Positions 13,033 through 25,517 of a stretch of 64,000 nt of DNA are shown here, one piece after another. The translations under genes and the position numbers were made by a program. Location of the stretch: assembly GCA_960531495.1 (NCBI GenBank), contig OY482865.1, forward strand, positions 14,077,287-14,141,286. Direction: 5' to 3'. Each line of letters opens with the position of its first letter. The stretch's first letter is position 1. Under the pieces are notes generated by a model, which saw only the letters and a program-made list of their open reading frames with translations, ran no database searches and was not told the origin of the DNA. The DNA comes from Zeus faber. Lineage: Eukaryota; Chordata; Actinopteri; Zeiformes; Zeidae.

Positions 13033-14222
13033 GTCACTAATAACCTCATTTGTTTTCATTTGCATCCACTTTATTTTTCAGAGACCTTTTATAAGAAAAT
13101 TATTATGACATAGGCTAAATATATCATTATAATGCATTCAAAAGGCATTTGAGTCAGCAGCTCTACTAAAGCTTATTTTCTTTTAATAGGCAGCGTTGGC
13201 TCTTGCACACGACGTTATATAAACTGCAATTAGGATCAATTATGATTTGAAGATGGGAACAGTTAAAAAAAAAGCACAGATTTAAGTGCATAGCAGCATT
13301 GTGTTTCAATGCGGTTATGACTGTAAACTATACTTCCCGACGAGATTTACACAGGAACCGAATGATCATATCGTACCCGACAGATTTGTATTTATTTTCC
13401 TTGGCTTGAATATAACCAAATTCTAAAGCTTGCTTCGCGCCGAAATCCGACAAGCGACAAGATGGAGAGCCGGATTCTGCACCCGAGAAGCTATGGCGCG
13501 CCGCGGTGCCGAATTTCCGGCAACTTCCGAGGAGTTTCGGTCCGACTCCACGACCGGAAGTTACGTCGGTCAAGTTGGGTTTTTTTTATTGGAACTTGGC
13601 ATAAAACGCAGTAAATAAGTCAAGTACATAAAATATGATGTTATCAGAATCAACGTTGCACATCACCGTATTCACACACAAATCTCTTTATATAGAACTG
13701 AATTCTGCATATTTTTTTCTCACAACTTTGGAAATATGGTATAAAGGAACTGTTACACTCTCATTCATGGAACATGGTAAATGTTAAGCTGAGAAAACTA
13801 CTCGCTGAACTGGAAAGGACACAGCTCTTCAGTTTTTCCTGATGTACATGTATTTTGATACTAAACCCAGACGCAGTACATTGGATGGCGACTTGGGGGG
13901 TGATCCGACTGTTGCATTTTCGGAGTGAATTGGGCTTAAGACCTGCAAAACTAGATTATTTGACATCATGAAAACAAATTTGAGTATTCTTTTCATTGTT
14001 TGTTTGTTTATTTGGTTGTTGCTTTTTGCTGACACGTACACAATCTGAAGGTGAGCTGGATTTCCTAGTGCTCCAAAATGTTGAACTATTTAACCTTTAG
14101 GTTTATTATAATTTTTTTTTCACACTTTCACACTATCACACCAAAGTTATAAAAGAAAAAATATATAAGAAACTCATTAATGCAAAAAAGCATTAACGGG
14201 GCCATGCAACATTATGGAGATG

Positions 14223-14223
<1 letters not shown>
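13033..14223. other. Gene-free stretch with one CpG-rich patch
   Basis: No exon was recognised. 13430-13570 is CpG-rich (GCGCGCCGCGGTGCCG and similar) inside AT-rich DNA. The open frames over it show no family features. Confidence 0.45.
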
Positions 14224-14259
<36 letters not shown>

Positions 14260-14260
14260 G

Positions 14261-14320
<60 letters not shown>
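14224..14320. repeat. (CA)n microsatellite with GCGC core
   Basis: Two CA tracts joined by GACGCGCGCGCGCA at about 14257-14270. Confidence 0.95.
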
Positions 14321-14321
<1 letters not shown>

Positions 14322-14324
14322 CTC

Positions 14325-14760
14325 CTGTTAAACAGCACCATTTACAAACCGATGCCCTTTCTCACGTCGTCTCCTCCTCAGTTTAAAATCCCTCAATGTG
14401 GCACTAAGTCATGCTTTTCCCCCTCACAGGGGCTCTGATGAATTTCAAATACGCTCTGCGGAGGAATTCTGCAAATTTACCCCATACATTACCATCCCTG
14501 TGCGTCGGAAGAGGGGAATATGCTTATTTATGCTGCTCCGCTCACCAGTCTGCCCTTGTGTTCCGCCTGATGAACTGATTAATTCTCGATGAGGGGTGAG
14601 AGGAGCGGAGGAGGTGGAACCGGGAAAAAGAGGAGGAGGATTTAGTATAAGTGGCAAGACGACCGGAGGATGTTCGATTTTTTGGCGGGCCGTAAAACAG
14701 ATTTAGGGAGGCACAAAATACGGAAAGAGAGAAGTGCTTTGTCGGGTCGCAAAAAAAAAA

Positions 14761-14796
<36 letters not shown>

Positions 14797-16570
14797 AATA
14801 TGCCGCAATAAAGATTTCCAGCCAAGTTTTCGGTGTTACGTCGACCTAAAACGACAGAGCGCACGTCCAGGAATAAAATCTATACCTCCGTGAGTGTCGA
14901 CCGGGTTTCACGCGCGCCCTCTTCAGCGGAGGTCCACCAGAGGACTGACCCTCTGGACCCTCGAGTCACGAGCCACCCTCTTATTGCTGCCATCACTCAC
15001 CTCCAGGCCGCTGATGCAGCAGAAGTCCGGCTGTGCGGCGTGATTAAAAGTCGACAATGACCTACTGCCGCACGGGTCACACAGGCAACCACCAATTGAC
15101 TGCGAAGCTCCTGTTTGATTTTGCGCCTTGCTGCACCAACTAATCCTGAGTCTTTTAAATATCAAAGCCGGAGTCATTTATTTGGCAAAGTACATATCCA
15201 TATAAAAGGCATTCGTCATGGGGTTGGCGCATTGTTGTATAGTATGAAAAAGGCTTAACACGTACAAAATATGACCATTTTTTTTTTAAATCTGTGGCAG
15301 GGGCAACCATAAGTGACATTTTGGTTGCTACAGTAGTATTGACTGCAGCATAAATATAGATGGGATATTTGTTTACAGGATGCATAATTATGTATCCAAT
15401 ACGGATGAGTAGGACTAAATCATTACATTATTATTACAATATGACGGTAAAGAAAGCGCTACTGGGACAAGCCTGTCACAATGCAGCAGAAATAGCTTGT
15501 TTGTTGTTGACTTATTCTGGCACACAGCTGTATCTGTGCCACATAATGGTCTCTTAAACAACAAACCAAGACGGTTGAGGGGCCAGAAGCGCGAGCAGAA
15601 TTGCCGCGGAATAAACAAGGCGCGTCCAGAGAATCGCTGTACAGCGCTGGAAGGAGCTACACCCCCTATGATGCCGGGAAAGAAAATGCCTTCTTGAAAT
15701 GATGTTCATTATTTTGTCGCTGTTGTTTTGAAGCGAAGAACGCCAGGAGCGTCGCAGTGTTTAATGTATGTGTTTTTTTTTAGTTTTCTTTTTTTAAATC
15801 TTGGCAGTGTTTGTGGATAGACTCGTCACGAGAGAAGAAAAGGATGTTTGTACAGTGAGCCGCAGCAGCAAAGGGTGAGGAAAGCGCACGCGCTCACATT
15901 CAGACGGGCCCAGGCTGGCGACGCTCGCGTTTCTCACGGCTTATCCCTGTTTTCTACTCACTCCCTCGTTTAGTACGCAGGTGGGTTCCAGCCTTCCCTC
16001 CAAACTGGACACTTGGCTCCACCCCCTCATCGGGAGGCCTGTGTAAGTAATGGGCGACAAATCCACAATCTGTGTTTAGTGCAAAAACTCAGTCCACATT
16101 TCTGGTGAATTTGTAAATTCAAGGAGATTTTTGCGGATTCGCCTACCTGCATCGAATTCCTGAAGGGAGGATGGAGCAGCATGTCCAGCGTGGAAAAAAA
16201 AAGAGAAGGCTGGACCGAAGAGCAAAAAAAACAGGGGACGAACTTCAAAGAATCCACACTGTTCCTTTTTAGCGACGGCTGACAGGGCGCACTTCGATTT
16301 CGATCGAGGGCTCCCAGCCGCTCGGCGACGCCGCGACGTCGTCATGGCGAGCGAAGCCAATCTCGCTAAAAGTCGGAGGGCCGACGCGCGGCGCTCAACG
16401 GACAAACGATTCAGCCGGCAATCGACCTCCGCTGAATCACACGGGCCCATTAGCAGTCATGGACCGGGGGGCAGGGAGACGTCAGCAGGCGGTGTAATTA
16501 CATTCCAGACGCAAAGCGCGGAGGCCGCTGCACTCGTTAGTCTTTGATACTGGCGGCGTACAAGGGAAGG
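14325..16570. other. Gene-free stretch with CpG-rich patches
   Basis: No exon was recognised. It contains a (TA)n tract at 14760-14793 and CpG-rich DNA at about 14820-14960 and 16270-16560. The latter has a 67-codon open frame with no recognisable domain. Confidence 0.45.
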
Positions 16571-16571
16571 A

Positions 16572-16575
16572 GAGC

Positions 16576-16634
<59 letters not shown>

Positions 16635-16717
16635 GGCGGGCAGGACAAGGCCCCACTACGCCTCGTCAGTCATGTTGACACCCGTAAACATTTGGCCGTC
16701 TTCTTACCTGCCCGAAG

Positions 16718-16760
<43 letters not shown>
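16572..16760. repeat. Two (GA)n microsatellites
   Basis: GA tracts at 16572-16634 and 16719-16760, separated by about 85 nt of unique sequence. Confidence 0.9.
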
Positions 16761-16763
<3 letters not shown>

Positions 16764-16934
16764 TGGAGGCAGAATGTACTGGAAGCTTGGGAAAAAATTG
16801 GATGAAAGAAGTGCGGATGAGAGGTTTCGATACGCGGGGAAGAATGGCAGATTTAGAGGAAGGATAAAAGCGGGAGGGATTTTTTCTCTTTACGGTATCG
16901 CTACGTGAGTCAACGCACCATGCGCACACACACA

Positions 16935-17044
<110 letters not shown>

Positions 17045-18530
17045 CGCACCATATCTGCACACGCTGACTAATCCCTTCAAACACCTTATCCCGGTAAACG
17101 CCGCGTACCTGTTCAAGTTTATATTTGGCTCCCTTATCGGGAATTTGACTTAAATCCAGCCCTTCTTAGCTTATTGGTTGTCAGATTATTTTGTGACATC
17201 ACAGCATGCCAGCAAAATGCCAGCCGGGACCCGCTCGCACCCATCCATTCACATCCACGCTCACGATAGCTACCGGAGATGTTGAGAAGGAGAAGAAGCA
17301 GGAGATGGGGAGGGAGGGGGAATCCATATTTCTTCCGGCCCGGTCCATTTTTTTTTTATTTTTTGCCGCGAAGGAGCTGGCCGGCGGCTCGGCGCTCGGA
17401 GGCGCGAGGCTTTTTCGTTTCGCAGTTCGTTATTCATGACTCACAAGGAGCTCCATTTTTAGGAGTCGCGCGCACCGAGCCAGATCGTGAGGATACTTTC
17501 TCCTCGTCCTAGCGGGCGCGGTGGAAAGCAAACGTGAGCGGGGGCGGGACCAGGGGGAGGGTTTGGCAGAGCGTGGACCTGTTTTGTTCTCACACGGTTC
17601 ACAAGGCTGAGTGCACAGGTATCGAGGCCGCCTTGATCATCTTGATGGGGAAGGAATAATGATTTGGGCCTGATGCAGGCGGACAAAGTGACGGCGGTAC
17701 GCACGCCTCATTTTGGGGAGCTTTGTCTGAGCTTCAGCACATTTTAGTGTGGCGGTTCTCCCAAATTTTTCCCCTTCTTCATCTCTGCAGTTTGGGGAAA
17801 TAAGGGGATTTATCCACGGCGCTGTTTAGACCATGAAGTTTGTGCTCGCTGCTCTCTCTCTCTCTCTCTCTCTCCCCTCGGGGGGAGAACGAAGCCGGAT
17901 CTCTCCCACAGCACTCTGCTGCATATGCTGGCCAGATTTTACGCTCGCTGATTTTAATCTTATCACTACATCCAATAAGCATGGAGAGGAAGCAAATGTT
18001 ATTTGAATCATAGCGACTGTGGTTCTTGTCCGCAGTCTCTTTCACTTTCAAGAAAATGAAAAAGGGACCGGGGGAAACGCCCCTGAAGTTCAAGGGGCTT
18101 AACTAAGGTTGTATTTAAATAACGTCTCCTCGACAGCTCATGCCCGTGTGAGTCGTGAGGTGAAGGACTGCTATGAGATGGACGTACAGAGGACCTCATG
18201 TCTCCTGCCTCTGGGTGTGCAGGAACTTTTGACCAGTTTGGAGCCTATTTGGCCTTGCTGGACGAGATGTGAAGATGAAGAAGATGAGAATCTTACCCAG
18301 TGCCCAAAACTGCTGAGTCATATTTTGGAGTCATTTTGGAGTCTGGTGATTTTGGGGTCTGGCCTTGAATAGAAGTCTGCAGCAACAAACCACCAGACTC
18401 AGCAGAGGGATGCTGTATTGTATACACCACGGTCCTGGTGCTTATTTTTCTCAGTTCAATGTGCCATCTTAACCATTCTTTTTTATAACATTTTCTCAGC
18501 TGAACAAGTGCAATATTAAAATGTAAAGGA
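17045..18530. other. Gene-free stretch
   Basis: No exon was recognised. 17370-17540 is GC-rich. A short (CT)n tract is at 17850-17873. The 87-codon open frame at 18109-18372 has no recognisable features. Confidence 0.45.
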
Positions 18531-20855
18531 AGAAACTCAACACTGTCAAGTGTGAATTGAGACTGGCATCATGTGGCTGCTGCTGTCTTCCTTCGCATGG
18601 ACCAGACCTGCTTTGCTTTGCTCTCCGCCCTCCGCTCTCTCCTTTGCTCCTATTTTCATTTTTTCCTGCTGCAACGTTTAATGAAGAAAGAGTGGCTCCA
18701 CTGTTTGTAACAACTGGAGACTTATTTTGCAACTACTTTTAAAGGATCGCCACTTGTTTTTAAGCCACCACTAGATACAATGTGGTGCGTGGGCGAAGTA
18801 TTGCTCCCCTCGCTTCAGAGTCTTCAAGATGCACAGACTGATCTCAACTGTTCAGAAGATTGCTGCACTCGAAACCAGGATCATCACTTTGGAAAAATTT
18901 GGATAACTTGACGACACACCACTAATATCTCCTACTGGTTAGCTGACAAAACCTTGCACAGCTAGGCAGGCTGAAAATGAAGAACTGTCTATAAATGGCA
19001 CTATAACCTTCCCAAAGCTCGGTAAAAGTGAGCCAGTAAAAGCCCGAGGATAAAAGTGGAGCTGTCGTCCAGCATGGAATACCGCTAAGGCCAGCTCATT
19101 CCACACCGGGCACCAGCAGATCAACTGCAGAACAGGTTTGAAGAACCGCAACAAAATCAGCATAAATTGGAAACAGAGAGCACTGCTGACAAGATGCACA
19201 CCAGAGAACAGGGACAGATGATGGCGCACCCAGAGGGAGAAATGTCAAAAAAAGCTCATCCAGTCAAAGGACTTAGCCGTGGACCCCCATTGGATCAAGA
19301 GCTGTTCGCTCTTATCGTGGGAGACTCTGCTATGAGAGACATTAGTAGTAAGATGCTAACAATATGTTGTTTTCCAGGCACAATGGTCACTGACATCAAT
19401 GATAAAATCCCCCAGATATTGTCTGATCACACAAGGATTGGTTAATTTATTGTTCGTGTGGGTACAAATGATACCCGAAGACAGCAGTCAGAACTGTGAA
19501 ACCGGACTTTGTTAAATTGCTTGACAGCCTTGCCCAACCGAAGCCATTTAAAAGTGGTCCCCTACCATCAGTGGACAGAAGAATAGAGAGGTACAGCAGA
19601 CTCCTGGCGCTGAACTCATGGCTTTTGACAACCTGCTTTTCAAAAGGCCTGGGTTTTATTGATAACTTTAATCTGTTCTGGGGGCGCTCAAACCTTTTCA
19701 GACCTGATGGCCTTTGTCCAAACAGATCTGGGGTGAAACTACTCATGGGGAATTCCCCTCTCCCTTCATCACCCGTCTACCCCCTGCCTTAATGCACTGC
19801 AGCCCCCAGTTATCAGCAGCTCAAGGCCACACACTCCGACTTCTCTCCAGTCTTCCAGCTCATTCTCCCTCTAGTTTATTTTCCCTGCCATTCCCCCCAA
19901 CTTTCTCCCACTGGCTGTCCAAACACATTGGGATTCCACGACTCCCTTTTATCCTGCCCCCCTTGTCCGTCGAGCATGCCGCCACCACAACCTCCCTATC
20001 CTCTGCGTTCATCACCACCCGCTGACAACAGTACGAATATCAATCCCAGGAGACGTAACAGCTGACATGTACATGGTCCCTGCTGCTGTCGAGATGGCAT
20101 CTGCAACTTCACAAATACCAAGCCGGAACTCAAAGTCCTTGGGTCACACACTGCTCGCCCGCTATCACCATTGAGAGACGCTGCGTCAGTGCATGGAGCC
20201 GTGGTCTGAGTGCTCGCTGAAGCGGCGTGGTCCGTACAAAGATTCAAGATTCAAAGAGCGCTGTAACCTAGGTGTACATTGTATTTGCGTTTGTCACATA
20301 GGCCGTTATTGAAACGTGACCAAACGGGTTCAAATATGTCCGGCAAAATTAATTTTTTCCGGACACCGAACTGAGTAAAAGTGCAATTGCACTCAGAAAC
20401 TGTAAGGGTGCCGAATCTCATACATTTATTGTTACTTAATGCTTCTTTAATACACTGAACAAAGTGGCCCCACTCAAGGTCAAAAAGAGGTTAAGTGGTA
20501 AATCATCACCACAGATTAATAGCTCTGTAGAGCAGCTGAAAGGAAATGGAGAAAATCTTAACTCAAGGTCCATCATAGTATTCAGCAAGAATCCTTATTT
20601 GTATATAACAATGCTGTAGACTGCACCGATTATTACAGAGAGTGGGAGTAACCCTAGAATACATTTTTTCACCATTGACCAACTGCTTTATCCTGACCCT
20701 GTTCCTGACATTTTAAGCCAAGTATCTGTCACAAAATGTGAGGAATTTGCTACGTTATTTAAAACCGAAATGACAAATATCAGAGCGAGTATTACTTCCG
20801 CTGCTGGAAATTTCAATAGTCAACCCTATTCAGCATTCATGGGGACTTTTAATAC

Positions 20856-22103
20856 TAGGGTGTCACGATTCACCAAATCCACGTTTCGATTTGACTTTCG
20901 CTCTTAAGGTCATGATTCTCTTTTCGATTTAACATACAGTTTGTATATTAAACATACGTATATTATTTCCGCATTGACAATTATGCCATTGTTAAGCCCC
21001 TTTCACACATGATTCCCGCTAAATTACAGGGATATACTTTCTGGCACCGCTAGTTAGTTTCACCTTTCACACATTCAGATACTGTACATTCAGGAAAAAT
21101 TTGTGACTTTTCCCACATGCCATGATAATGCCGGAATAGATGGGGCAAGGGACAGATCCAGCAGAAGTCACCCGCTGCTGTTCCGGTCTGCATCCCCGAC
21201 ACCGCGTCAGACGGAGCAGCAGCGCATGGAGCGACGCACGGACAAAGCTCATTCACTTGCGCGAACAAATCGGATGAATGAGGACGTAGCGCGCAAATGA
21301 AAACAAATATGCTTATAAAATAAATCTTGAAGTAAATAAATGAGGCAATCGATATAAAAATAAATGTAAATATATAAATGAGTAAATAACGAGCCTACGG
21401 ATCGGGTGCAGGCGTTGGTGGCGCCGCGGGCTTTCGTGAGACCCTCCAAATCTTATGCCAAGTTGCCATTTTCAAGCATGCGAAGTGAGAAAGCAAAAGT
21501 GCAGGTGTACACTTTTTCCTGCTCCCTTTTGGAAAACCAGTTCAGTTCGTTAGTTTGTTTATTTTATTTTGAACATTTTGAATAGGCTATTTTGGAAAAC
21601 AGTAAAGTATTTAGAATGTTTTGAAAAGACCACTGCAAAAAGAAGGTTTCCGATTTTACCGTTGACACGGAACACGGCAGTTGGTCTTTTAATCGGCACA
21701 TTTTACCATCCCTACTTTGTACATTATTTAAATAGCGTAAATGACTGTTAATTAAAATAAAACAAAAACGTCATTTTCCCTGGTCCCTGGTCACCAAGGT
21801 CCGCTGGCGGGAGCGTGTAGTGTGCGTCGAGGGATGGGGCGCAGGGGACCCCTCCGCGGAGCTGACCGCAGCTCGCCCAACTCCGAAGCAAATTAAAGAA
21901 AGTCGGTTCGGATGCCGGGCGAGCCGCAGTCGACTCTGCGGAGGGGCACACTGCATTTGTTTACCGGCGGATCTTGAACGCCCCAAGATGGCGACCATGT
22001 CGGACAATATTAACCACATAAATATGGGGAGAATCACGAACCTGCTTGTGATTTCGAAGTTTGAAGTAGTTTTCTATTTCAAATCAGAATCGCGACACCC
22101 CCA
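20856..22103. mobile_element. Non-autonomous hAT-like element inside the L2 LINE
   Basis: The ends are TAGGGTGTCACGATTC (20856) and GAATCGCGACACCCCCA (to 22103), which are inverted repeats of each other with a few mismatches. The 8-bp sequence TTTAATAC occurs directly on both sides (20848-20855 and 22104-22111), the target duplication length expected for hAT transposases. The interrupted LINE frame resumes exactly after the right duplication (FNT|ISVAELYRIVIES). No transposase domain was recognised inside, so it would have needed a helper in trans. Confidence 0.85.
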
Positions 22104-22771
22104 TTTAATACTATTTCTGTTGCAGAACTCTATAGGATTGTTATAGAGAGTAAATCTTCCAGCTGCTCTCTTGATCCTGTCTCGAGTATATAAAAAAAAA
22201 AGGTTTTCAATCGGTCTCAAGCTCTTCGAATCATTAATTCATCACTTGAGACTGGGTTTTTTCCTGGTGCTTTTAAAATTGCTGGTAGGTAACTACAGGC
22301 CCATCAAACCTTCCTCTTTTAAGTAAAGTACTTGAGAAAGTAGTCTGTCAGTCTGTCCGTCAAATGAAAATTTTGTAAATGTGTAAAACAACATTTTGGA
22401 GAAATTTCAGTCAAGTTTCAGAGCCAGCCACAGCACAGAAACTGCTCTCACCAAAAAAATCAATGACTTAAGACTCGCGCACTGATATCAACAAGGTTTA
22501 TACTTTTGGACTTGAGCACAGCATTTGATCACAATATTCTCATAGATCGTCTGGAGAACTGGGTTGGACCGTCTGAATGTGTCCTGAGCTGGTTCAGAAC
22601 TTCACAGGGAGAGCGTTTTTTCATCTGTCTTGGAGAATATATATCAGAGAAACATGATGTGGTGTTGGTGTTGCACAAGGGAGCTGCCTTGGACCCTTAC
22701 TTTTCTCATTTCACATGCTTCCATTAGGTGATATCATCAGAGAAAATCTTGCCATAAAGGCAGGAAACTCT

Positions 22772-22935
22772 GTCTGTCTGTATGTCCTTCGATTATCTCT
22801 GCAACCGTTCATCCGATCTACCTCACACCTGGCGGGTTAATTGCTGGGGACCCAAGGATGTGCAGTGTCGAATTTTGTGCAATTTGGACCCCGGGCCATG
22901 TGTAATATTAATATACTTTTTATAAATTCAAATTT
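22772..22935. mobile_element. Unidentified insert replacing the RT YADD region of the LINE
   Basis: LINE-like coding sequence stops after [15 protein letters not shown] codons (about 22721-22770) and restarts at about 22936 (LNEDKTEILLVGP). The sequence between (including CTGTCTGTCTGTATGTCC and TTGCTGGGGACCCAAGGA) does not resemble LINE coding DNA. I recall similar phrases as a common fish repeat but cannot name it. Confidence 0.45.
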
Positions 22936-23851
22936 AATGAGGATAAGACAGAAATCCTTTTGGTTGGCCCCAGAGCCAAAAGGGAGGAACTCTCTGCAAG
23001 ACTTGATAAGCCGAATCCCTGGGTCGAATCAGAGGGTAAGAAGCCCGGGTGTTATTCTGGATTCTGATCTCTCATATTGAAAGTTGACCGAAACAGAATT
23101 CTTTCATCTTAGAAACATTGCCAAAGTATGGACCTTCCTAGGCCAGAAAGATGCTGTAAAGCTAATTCATGTGTTTATTACAAGGACTACCGGACTACTG
23201 CAATGCCCATTTTGCTGACCTTCCTAACAAGTCTATTAACTCAACTAAGTTGAGAGGCTTCAGATTATTCACAATCCGGCAGCTAGACGTTTGAGAAAAA
23301 CAAGAAAGCAAGAGCACGTCACTCCAATTTTAAGGTATACTGCATTGGATCCAAGTTTCCTTTAGAATTGATTTTAAAGTCCGCTTATTTGTTCACAACG
23401 CTCTAAATGGCCCCGGTAAATTACGGGGATAAACCTTTCCCGACCGGCCTACATTACAGAATCAATGGTCTAAAAAAGAAGAAGAGTTTTAAAAAGTTTA
23501 GAGGTAAGATAGGGGTAAGAGATGGGATGTAGAAAAAAAAGAAAATGGGAAGAAACATGTTTAAAATGGTTCGCATTAATCCACCGGCACCAGGGGAAAC
23601 TGTGGATTGCCATAGCTTTTTATTATGGATCAGGTGCAGATCTTGGGGAAAGCGAAATATCGCCCCCCTCAGACAGACGCGTTGCCACCTAGCGCGTGCT
23701 AGCGTAGAGTAGGATTATTCTACTTACTCCACTTTGTAAATGCATTTTGCTTTGCTTGCTTTGCTTTTCTTGTCACTATCTGACGGCCTTGATTTAATGT
23801 AAAGCACTTTGAGAGGTGCCGGACAAATAAAGGTTATAATAGTTGTTATTA

Positions 23852-25016
23852 TTGCTGTAAAACTTACAGGTCGGTTAGAGCCTTTGTCGACTGGCAAATT
23901 ACATCGCTGTGACAGTCACGGAGAAAACAAAGCTTCTCATACACTGGCATCATAGCACTGGAAAAGGAGCTTGAATATTATCTGGCCATGTCCAGCAATT
24001 GGCTGGACACAACGGACTCTGAGTCATCGCTCTGTGATTTGCAGTCAGATGGCAGGATAGAGGCCCCGTTTACAGCAACAGTGAATCAACTGAGTGACCT
24101 TGAGTACTAATTGACTAAAAACGATTCATCCCAATTAAAAGAAAATCACAGCTTCTTAAATTTTATTGCGGGGCAGGTAATTTTATGGTGAGGCTGGTAA
24201 CTTTTTAGAGTTACCCTGATGCCCGGAGACCTTTTGACCGAAGTTTAGGCCTTTTGTCTTAAAACACTGACATACATACTCTCAGTTCACCACACATAAA
24301 TGCGGGTGCCTGCACTTACAGTACAACACTAGGGCCACGCCGCCGGCGACGGGGCTGCAGCGTGAAGCCCGAGCAGCTCTCGTCTCGTGGCCGCGCGGTC
24401 ACGCCGCCGGCGACGGGGCTCCTGTGCACCTGGAGTTTGTGGGCGTGTCGGCTCAAAGTTGACTGGCTGTTATGGGCGCAGCAAACATTTCAAACCTTTC
24501 CACTTTTTTAAGATTGAATATACAATATATACAGCCCTCTGTGTACTTTTTTTTTCTAATTAAATTGGTGGAGCTGTTTACTTGACAAAATAAATGATCT
24601 CTCGAAGGAATTACGTAGATACTCTTGCCATACGTCCCTTAAATAAGAATTGCCCTTGTTGGAGAAACGGATTTTTTTTTTCGATAGTTAAAAAAAAATT
24701 ACGTAATCATGAAGAATATCCAGTGGTCCGGCTTCCATTTCCTAAGGATCAGCGCCAGAGAGTGTATCTTCTCTCCTATTGGCTGAGCGCCCAGCACTGC
24801 TCATTTGCATAAAGTTGAATTCTGCTCAACTTTGCTTGTCGCCGTGAGCCCGTCGCCAGTCGTCGCTCCGCCCCTTGCATCTAGATGAAGCCGAGCTCCA
24901 TTTGAAATGCATTGCAGCCTGTCGCTTTGCAGCGCATGTACGCCGGCAGTGTGACCGTACCTTAACTCGTAATCACTGGGATATTTATGTTAGCTGCATG
25001 GCCAATCCCCCTGTCT
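23852..25016. other. Gene-free, repeat-like stretch
   Basis: No exon was recognised. It contains a 21-bp perfect direct repeat (24336-24356 and 24400-24420, core GCCGCCGGCGACGGGG) in CpG-rich DNA. The sequence to about 24975 has the feel of a decayed DNA transposon, but no paired ends were found. Confidence 0.4.
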
Positions 25017-25057
25017 GTGTGTGTGTGCGCGTGTGTGTCTGTCGTGAGTGTGTGGTG

Positions 25058-25116
<59 letters not shown>
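25017..25116. repeat. (GT)n microsatellite
   Basis: Interrupted GT at 25017-25065, then a pure GT tract to 25116. Confidence 0.95.
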
Positions 25117-25118
<2 letters not shown>

Positions 25119-25517
25119 ATCACTTTTGGCTGTCCTAAATTGTTTTATGTCTCTTCACATTTCCTGTTGTGGACTTCTTGCTGCGGTCTATAATGGCTTT
25201 TGATATTTTCTTTTCACTTATTTTTTTCTTGCTGTTCACTGTGCTTTGGCCAGCCACTTTGTGCTGTATATATATATATATTTTTTTTTTCCTTCTTCTC
25301 ATTGTCTGTCAGTTGTGATAGATAGAGCTAGAACAGAGAGAAAGGTCCACCGGCCTTCTGCCCCCCATGCACACAGTTGGTATAGCCAGACTGAGTGAGA
25401 TCATTCAGCGAGGTCGACCTCCACTCACCCACACAGCCTTGGAGAAGAGATCAGAGGTCACCCTGGAAGCAGCAGCAGCAACCTCAACCTCACTGAGTTT
25501 TCTCCTCCTTTCTGCAG

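Larger units (their letters stand above)
18531..23851 (+). mobile_element. Decayed L2-type (CR1 group) LINE, interrupted
   Basis: A non-LTR retrotransposon relic on the + strand; its left boundary is approximate. At about 18829-18900 is an ORF1-like coiled-coil segment (KIAALETRIITLEKF). At about 19303-19780 is an SGNH-esterase-like domain: VGDSAMRD, then in another frame VGTNDT, then FIDNFNLFW and RPDGLCPN. At 22506-22727 is a reverse-transcriptase fragment (LSTAFDHNILIDRLENW, SWFR). At about 22937-23460 are C-terminal RT/tail fragments (KTEILLVGP, then FRIDFKVRLFVHNALNG). The 3' end (about 23780-23850) has TGTAAAGCACTTTGAGAGGT and AAATAAAGGTTATAA, the L2 tail style. Frames change and stops are frequent, and the RT block carrying the YADD motif is missing. 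It is a dead copy lying in the 5' intron or flank of iqsec3. Confidence 0.85.

Noticed and set aside
16344..16547. 67-codon open frame (MASEANLAKSRRADARRSTD) in CpG-rich DNA
   Set aside because: No known family was recognised and it does not match the expected N-terminus of IQSEC3.
18109..18372. 87-codon open frame near the LINE
   Set aside because: No similarity to LINE ORF1 or any family recognised; likely chance.
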